Source: an uncultured bacterium (lineage in GTDB: Bacteria > Desulfobacterota > Binatia > UBA1149 > CAITLU01). From it: a stretch of 64,000 nt of DNA. The stretch is taken from NCBI GenBank assembly GCA_903893315.1, contig CAITLU010000002.1:121866-185865 (forward strand). The letters run 5' to 3'. Of the stretch, positions 60,194 through 64,000 are shown in pieces. Position 1 is the stretch's first letter. Each line of letters opens with the position of its first letter. Under the pieces are notes generated by a model, which was not told the DNA's origin, did no database searches, and saw only the letters and a program-made list of their open reading frames with translations. Made by a program: the position numbers and the translations under genes.

Positions 60194-60931
60194 ATGGCGA
60201 AGAGATCGAGCCCGTCGCCGCTGACGAAAGAAGCGATCGACGAGCAGGCTGCGATGCCGGGCCGCCGCGAACGCGCAAAGATTGAGAAGCGAGCTCGCCT
60301 GGTGACGGCGGCGCGCGAGCTTTTCTCGTCGAAAGGCTTTGCGGCCGCCACCACGTCCGAGATCGCGCAGCGTGCAGACATCGGCGCAGGCACCTTGTTC
60401 CTCTACGTGCGATCGAAGGAGGAATTGCTCGTCCTGGTGTTCCAGGAGGACATGATCAGGGTTCGCGACGAAGCGTTCGCCTCGATGGCGGCCGGGGCGA
60501 CGCTACTCGACGAAATCTGCAGCCTGTATGACGCTCTGGCCGCGTTCCACGAGCAAGACAGGGCTCTCGCCAGAATCTACACGAAGGAACTCGCTCACGT
60601 CCGCGATCCGAACCGCACCGAGGTCGACGCTTTCATGGAAGGACTGTTCACTCGCTCGGACGAACGGATCGAGATGGCCAAAGCGCGGGGAGAGATTGCC
60701 TCGGATGTTCCGACGCGCCTGCTGTCCCAGAATCTCTTCGCGATCTACTTCGCGCTTCTGCGGCGCGACCTTGAGGCCGAGGCCGCGCTGACGTCACCGG
60801 AGTGCGTCGGCGAGCGGCACGCGGCACTCGCGTTGCAGCTTCGAGGACTTGCGCAGCAGATCGCCAACGTGAACAGGCAAGATGTGGCGAGTACTCGTCA
60901 CCGACGGCCACCTGTGCCGGTCGGCTGTTGA
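60194..60931 (+). CDS. TetR family regulator with a repeat-derived C-terminal tail
   Basis: An N-terminal HTH (FAAATTSEIAQRADIGAGTL, FLYVRSKEELL) and an all-helical ligand domain make this a TetR repressor, start ATG with AGGAG upstream. At 245 residues it is about 30-40 residues longer than usual. The last ~28 residues (LAQQIANVNRQDVASTRHR and onward) are encoded inside the 30-bp repeat at 60854 and beyond, so its native 3' end seems to have been replaced. It is the natural candidate regulator of the phenylpropanoid operon just upstream. Confidence 0.87.
   Translation: MAKRSSPSPLTKEAIDEQAAMPGRRERAKIEKRARLVTAARELFSSKGFAAATTSEIAQRADIGAGTLFLYVRSKEELLVLVFQEDMIRVRDEAFASMAAGATLLDEICSLYDALAAFHEQDRALARIYTKELAHVRDPNRTEVDAFMEGLFTRSDERIEMAKARGEIASDVPTRLLSQNLFAIYFALLRRDLEAEAALTSPECVGERHAALALQLRGLAQQIANVNRQDVASTRHRRPPVPVGC
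60854..60883 (+). repeat. 30-bp inverted repeat, left copy
   Basis: CAGCAGATCGCCAACGTGAAC plus nine further bases (60854-60883) recur in inverse orientation at 62740-62769 with 28 of 30 positions identical. The copy forms part of the TetR coding end. Together the copies bound a 1.9-kb stretch containing two toxin-antitoxin modules. Confidence 0.75.
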
Positions 60932-61525
60932 TGCGGAAAAGCGCGCTCGGATCGGCGGGTTGCGAAGGGCTGTCCACGGTGCGGATGACGGGAGTGGCCC
61001 CAGCGAGAAGCCCGTCAGCAGGTTTACGACCACCGACTCCGTTATTTGGTCCGTCAAGTGGCGGTGTGCCGAGTGTCGCGAGATCCCTTCCTCCGCGAAC
61101 CGCAGGCCAACTCCCTGATGCTGCGTGAATCTACGGGGGTTTTGCGCGACTGGTTGGCTACCGGGGAGTTTTTGCTGCCGCAACTTCCGGATTCTGTGCG
61201 GCTAGTGGGTGAAATTCCCTACCGATCCGGACAGGGAATTTTTCGGCCGGATCAGGGAATGCACGGGAATGCAGTTGCGGGCGCCGCGGCCCGCCGGTCG
61301 GCCGACTCTTGGCGCGATGCAGCGGGGAGTTTTGTCACCAAGAGCCCCGGGGATTTTGTCACCGAAAGCCGGGGGCTGCAGAGAAAATTGATCATGATTC
61401 CGGGCGGCTCGGAAAGCGGTTCCGGAGAAATTCCAACCAGACTTCGGGACAAAATAGAAGCAGCGCAGACGGTCTAGTGGCGAATCCGAAGGCGGGTGGT
61501 GTCGGATTTCGGCTGGCCCCGCCCG
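60932..61525. other. about 600 bp without a supported gene, with degenerate repeats
   Basis: No frame has a credible product. A 17-nt unit TTTTGTCACC(A/G)A(G/A)AGCC occurs at 61330-61346 and 61354-61370 (24-nt period, two differences), and CAGGGAAT occurs twice near 61230-61260. Such low-complexity repeats are common beside mobile DNA. No transposase is present. Confidence 0.45.
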
Positions 61526-61789
61526 TCACTCGTAGTGGGTCCACAGCCGCAGCACCTTGACCGTGCGTTCGTCGTCGAGAACCTGGTAGACGACGCGATG
61601 CTGGATGTTGATCCGGCGGGAGCAGGCCCCGGAAAGCTCTCCGACGAGCCGCTCAAACGGAGGCGGACTCTGGTAAGGGTCAGCGGCGAGAATGGCCAGT
61701 ATCTTCTCGGCCTGCGGACGAAGGCCGGAGCGCGCGAGTTTCTTGGCGTCGCGTTTGGCGTGGCTGGTGTAGACCAGGCGCCAGTTCAC
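61526..61789 (-). CDS. YoeB/Txe-type mRNA interferase toxin
   Basis: A GTG at 61789 overlaps the antitoxin stop by 4 bp (GTGA), giving 87 residues: VNWRLVYTSHAKRDAKKLAR, DPYQSPPPFERLVGEL, SRRINIQHRVVYQVLDDE and VLRLWTHYE. The layout RRINxxHRVVY and the C-terminal H-Y are YoeB/Txe features of a ribosome-dependent RNase. It is the toxin of a Phd/YefM-YoeB pair, co-transcribed from the divergent region at 62029-62178. Confidence 0.9.
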   Translation of the reverse strand: MNWRLVYTSHAKRDAKKLARSGLRPQAEKILAILAADPYQSPPPFERLVGELSGACSRRINIQHRVVYQVLDDERTVKVLRLWTHYE

Positions 61790-62028
61790 CAGTTGAGCTT
61801 CTCGTCGCACTTCTCAACGGGTGTCTTGATTCCCTTCAGGATCGATTCCTTCATTCCGGGGATCGCGACCAGGTAGAGCGTTTCCTGAATTGCACGCCAG
61901 TCGTCGGCGGAGACCAGGACCGCTGAGTTGCGCTTGCCGGCGATCTGCACCGGGTCGTGGGACTCCGCCAGCTCATCGAGCAGGGAGTAGAGGCGCTTTC
62001 GGGCTTCGCTTGCGGTTACGCTTGTCAT
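61786..62028 (-). CDS. Phd/YefM-family antitoxin
   Basis: ATG at 62028 after GGAGGCACTAGAA gives 80 residues: TSVTASEARKRLYSLLDELA, VQIAGKRNSAVLVSADDWRAI, and a C-terminal acidic/aromatic toxin-binding tail. The Phd/YefM N-terminus binds DNA as a dimer. It would repress its own promoter; the palindrome at 62045-62064 just upstream is a fit. Antitoxin and toxin are translationally coupled. Confidence 0.9.
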   Translation of the reverse strand: MTSVTASEARKRLYSLLDELAESHDPVQIAGKRNSAVLVSADDWRAIQETLYLVAIPGMKESILKGIKTPVEKCDEKLNW

Positions 62029-62044
62029 TTCTAGTGCCTCCGGA

Positions 62045-62064
62045 ACGTACGACTTTGCGTACGT
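62045..62064. promoter_or_regulatory. candidate Phd/YefM operator
   Basis: ACGTACG-ACTTTG-CGTACGT is an inverted repeat with 7-bp arms (each itself palindromic) and a 6-bp spacer, starting 17 bp upstream of the phd/yefM ATG. Autorepression sites of this family are short palindromes in exactly this position. Confidence 0.6.
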
Positions 62065-62137
62065 CAAGGGCCGGGCCGTGGCAAGTCCAGTCCAGGCCTC
62101 GGCCGTGGCCAACCAACCGGTGGAAACTCCACGTCGA

Positions 62138-62155
62138 CGTCTTGACGTCAAGACG
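62138..62155. promoter_or_regulatory. candidate RHH antitoxin operator, 18-bp palindrome
   Basis: CGTCTTGACGTCAAGACG is a perfect palindrome 23 bp upstream of the ribbon-helix-helix antitoxin ATG. It lies in the 150-bp divergent promoter region shared with the phd/yoeB pair. RHH antitoxins bind such symmetric sites. Confidence 0.6.
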
Positions 62156-62178
62156 CTCGGGGGGGGGAAGGGAGTGCC

Positions 62179-62412
62179 ATGGGCCAAGGTTCAAAGAGGG
62201 CGACTGTCTACTTTGAGGAGGACATCCATCGTGCGCTGCGGCTGAAAGCCGCCGCGACGGACCGTTCGCTCTCCGAGATGGTCAACGAAGCGGTAAAGCT
62301 CAGCCTGGTCGAGGATGCGGAGGATCTCGAGGCCTTCAAGACGCGAAAGGGCGAACCCTCCGTCGGCTTCGAGGACTTCGTGATGGCGCTGAGGGCGCGT
62401 GGGGCGATATAG
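62179..62412 (+). CDS. ribbon-helix-helix (CopG-like) antitoxin
   Basis: This 77-residue protein has the RHH pattern: ATVYFEEDIHRALRLKAAA as the beta strand and first helix, TDRSLSEMVNEAVKLSL as the second helix, and an acidic C-terminal tail (FKTRKGEPSVGFEDFVMAL) to wrap the toxin. Its stop overlaps the toxin start by 14 bp. It would form a dimer that binds the upstream palindrome and neutralises the RelE/ParE-like toxin. Confidence 0.87.
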   Translation: MGQGSKRATVYFEEDIHRALRLKAAATDRSLSEMVNEAVKLSLVEDAEDLEAFKTRKGEPSVGFEDFVMALRARGAI

Positions 62413-62662
62413 CGTACGGATCCTGCGTTCCGCCGCGAAAGAGATCGAGGCGATCTCCACGAAGAAGGAACGCCAGGCGATCGTGGCACGCATCGAAACC
62501 CTTTCGGAGAACCCGCGCGCGGTGGGGTGCGAGAAGCTGGCGGGGATCGGCGATCGTTATCGCGCGCGCCAGGGGCGGTACCGCATCGTTTACTCAATTG
62601 AGGATGACGTCCTGACTGTGGTCGTGGTCAAGGTGGGCCATCGCAAGGATGTCTGTCGATAG
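62399..62662 (+). CDS. RelE/ParE-superfamily toxin
   Basis: A GTG start at 62399 inside the antitoxin gives 87 residues: YSVRILRSAAKEIEAISTKK, ARQGRYRIVYSIEDDVLTV and VVVKVGHRKDVCR. The RYRIVYxI and VGHRxDVY/CR segments are typical RelE. The last Tyr is Cys here, which may alter the catalytic C-terminus. It is co-transcribed with the RHH antitoxin. Confidence 0.88.
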   Translation: MGRYSVRILRSAAKEIEAISTKKERQAIVARIETLSENPRAVGCEKLAGIGDRYRARQGRYRIVYSIEDDVLTVVVVKVGHRKDVCR

Positions 62663-62739
62663 CGCGTCGAGCTTCGCCGCCAGCCCCCGCACCGACCTCC
62701 CGAGTCCGCTCTGCGGACGGCCTGCCGAGAATTCGGTGG

Positions 62740-62769
62740 ATTTTGCCCGTTCACGTTGGCGATCTGCTG
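62740..62769 (-). repeat. 30-bp inverted repeat, right copy
   Basis: This is the inverse of 60854-60883 (28 of 30 identical). It lies in a 300-bp non-coding stretch between the RelE toxin and the HxlR gene, marking the right edge of the accessory insert. Confidence 0.72.
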
Positions 62770-62968
62770 TGCCGTGCGTCGACCTCCGCCCGTTGCGGCG
62801 ACGACCGCGGAGATCGACGACAACGGAGACACTGGAACCCACTACGCCATCATCTGATCTGGTGCTACCAAGTTGCTTCTGTCGTCATCGACTCGCCGGC
62901 AACTGGTACCCTGATCGCCGCATTCCGCCGTGCCACAGCGCGTGAGCCTGAGTGCTCGCGAGGGACAA

Positions 62969-63454
62969 CTACGAATTCTTCCGAAGCCTTTGGATCGTAT
63001 CCTCCGACGCGCCGGGCCCCGGAACCACGCGAAGGTCGCGTGGTGACAGTGGACGACCATCGCTCGCAAGCACGCGCATCTTCGGCACTCGCCTGCCGGT
63101 GTGCTGGTCCCGGATGATGATCGGCTCATGCCCGCGCCCGAACACCCACTCGTCGGACCATTCGCGCAGTGCGATCAGCACCGGCAGCAGGGCCTCGCCC
63201 TTATCCGTCAGCTGGTACTCGAAACGGGTCCCCATGCTTCCTACGTCCACCTTCTCGAAGATGCCGTGCGCGACCAGGTGATCGAGCCGAGTCGTCAGGA
63301 TGTTCTTCGCAACGCCGAGGCTCTGTGCGAAGTCACTGAAGCGGCGGATGCCGAAAACGGCGTCGCGCACGATCATCAGTGACCACCAGTCGCCCACCGC
63401 CTCCAACGCCTGGCCGACCCCGCAATTGATGTCCCCGAAGCGCTTCCTTCCCAT
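62969..63454 (-). CDS. HxlR family transcriptional regulator
   Basis: ATG at 63454 gives 161 residues with the HxlR winged helix: CGVGQALEAVGDWWSLMIVR, DAVFGIRRFSDFAQSLGVAK, LTTRLDHLVAHGIFEKVDVG and YQLTDKGEALLPVLIALREW. The C-terminal 60 residues extend beyond the usual ~110-residue core. It is divergent from the molybdopterin oxidoreductase gene starting at 63632, with 177 bp between, so it is likely to control that gene. Confidence 0.88.
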   Translation of the reverse strand: MGRKRFGDINCGVGQALEAVGDWWSLMIVRDAVFGIRRFSDFAQSLGVAKNILTTRLDHLVAHGIFEKVDVGSMGTRFEYQLTDKGEALLPVLIALREWSDEWVFGRGHEPIIIRDQHTGRRVPKMRVLASDGRPLSPRDLRVVPGPGASEDTIQRLRKNS

Positions 63455-63631
63455 GGGCTGCACCGTATCAGAGAAATGACGGCAAGGAAATCTAGTTGCG
63501 TAACGCAACCGGATTTGGTAGGCATTCGCTCGTCGCGTCGGTGGCACGCTCCGGCGACGAAGCAGGCCGCGCCAAGACGCACGGTACACGCGCGCATGGG
63601 CCCGGCATTGAAGCAGTCGTAGGAGGGAGAC

Positions 63632-64000
63632 ATGGCAGATAAGAAGAAGACCCGGTGCGTCCTGTGCGGAAACCTCTGTGGGCTCGAAGTGCAAGTGGAG
63701 GACAACCAAATCGTCAAGGTCCGCTCGGACAAGGACCACCCGCGCAGTCAGGGCTACATCTGTCGCAAAGGCACAGCCGTCGCGCATTATCAGCACCACG
63801 CGGACCGGCTCCTGTACCCCATGAAGGAGGTCGGCGACGCCTTCGAACGGATTTCCTGGGACCAGGCTCTGGACGAGATTGCCGAGAAGTTGAAAGCGAT
63901 CCTGGACGCTCACGGTCCTCGCTCCTTGGCCCTGATGGGTGGAGGAACGCTGGGCAGCACGATGCAGTTCGGGTACGTAGCCGCTTTTATGAACGGGTGC
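63632..64000 (+). CDS. molybdopterin oxidoreductase, N-terminal part (3' end outside window)
   Basis: The ATG at 63632 follows AGGAGGGAGAC. The open 123 codons to the window edge show a [4Fe-4S] site, CVLCGNLCGLEVQVEDNQI, with the fourth Cys in GYICRKG, then the Mo-bis-MGD entry region (YPMKEVGDAFERISWDQALD). This is the dimethyl sulfoxide reductase/formate dehydrogenase superfamily; no Tat signal is present, so it is likely cytoplasmic. The specific activity depends on the missing part. Confidence 0.9.
   Translation, partial: MADKKKTRCVLCGNLCGLEVQVEDNQIVKVRSDKDHPRSQGYICRKGTAVAHYQHHADRLLYPMKEVGDAFERISWDQALDEIAEKLKAILDAHGPRSLALMGGGTLGSTMQFGYVAAFMNGC

Noticed and set aside
61330..61370. Two-unit 17-nt repeat considered as a CRISPR fragment
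   Set aside because: There are only two units with a 7-nt spacer, differing at two positions. A CRISPR array needs several ~30-nt repeats and spacers of similar length.

Overview
The window is about 64 kb of GC-rich (visibly above 60%) bacterial chromosome, densely coded, with most starts preceded by GGAGG-type ribosome binding sites and many 4-bp start/stop overlaps. I see no rRNA, tRNA, CRISPR array or intact insertion sequence. The gene content suggests an aerobic, Gram-negative, lipid- and aromatic-degrading bacterium: six acyl-CoA dehydrogenases, MaoC hydratases, SDRs, thiolases, DUF1329, several outer-membrane beta-barrel proteins, Tad-type pilus genes and a c-type cytochrome. The C-terminal domain of the secreted propeller protein at 27618-29531 resembles one I associate with Candidatus Binatota and related deltaproteobacterial lineages. 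The taxonomic guess is an inference only.

Layout. 1-9.2 kb: beta-oxidation and acyl-CoA genes (a partial ACAD, a TesB thioesterase, a MaoC protein, an LCAD-like ACAD, an acetyl-CoA hydrolase/GNAT fusion) with a methyltransferase, an esterase and an M15-like protein. 9.2-13.6 kb: a C26 amidotransferase and four outer-membrane barrel genes, three of them tandem paralogues. 13.7-21.6 kb: a TetR-linked beta-oxidation cluster with a split MFE-2 (SDR plus MaoC), a heteromeric-type ACAD pair, an ICMT-like methyltransferase and a thiolase, then a GST-like gene. 21.9-23.65 kb: a luciferase-like oxidoreductase followed by a GrdB/PrdB-like gene that contains an in-frame UGA with a bacterial SECIS-like hairpin, so a probable selenoprotein. 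23.7-32.3 kb: orphan genes, a GMC oxidoreductase, an E2-like acyltransferase homologue, a secreted propeller, and an HMG-CoA-synthase-like/OB-fold protein next to an SCP2-type thiolase. 32.4-43.4 kb: SirB1-like, Tad pilus genes, small basic and Cys-rich proteins, an outer-membrane barrel, SYLF, a metallo-beta-lactamase-fold hydrolase, a 2-hydroxyacid dehydrogenase and DUF1329. 43.7-45.5 kb: a large FadE-type ACAD.

45.6-53.7 kb looks like a light and oxidative-stress island. A CarH/LitR-like MerR regulator is divergent from folE-peroxiredoxin-membrane protein-SDR and upstream of a DCC-family protein and a photolyase, with DUF6134 and PlsC genes facing it. 54.2-60.9 kb is a probable phenylpropanoid or alkylphenol catabolic operon: a CocE-like hydrolase, an SDR, a cytochrome c plus a PCMH/eugenol-hydroxylase-type flavoprotein, a hydroxycinnamoyl-CoA hydratase-lyase and a TetR. 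60.9-62.8 kb is an accessory insert bounded by a 30-bp inverted repeat. It carries two divergent toxin-antitoxin pairs with palindromic operator candidates. The window closes with an HxlR regulator divergent from the start of a molybdopterin oxidoreductase that runs off the end.

The most notable observation is the selenoprotein candidate at 22822-23646, which a standard gene caller would split at the UGA.
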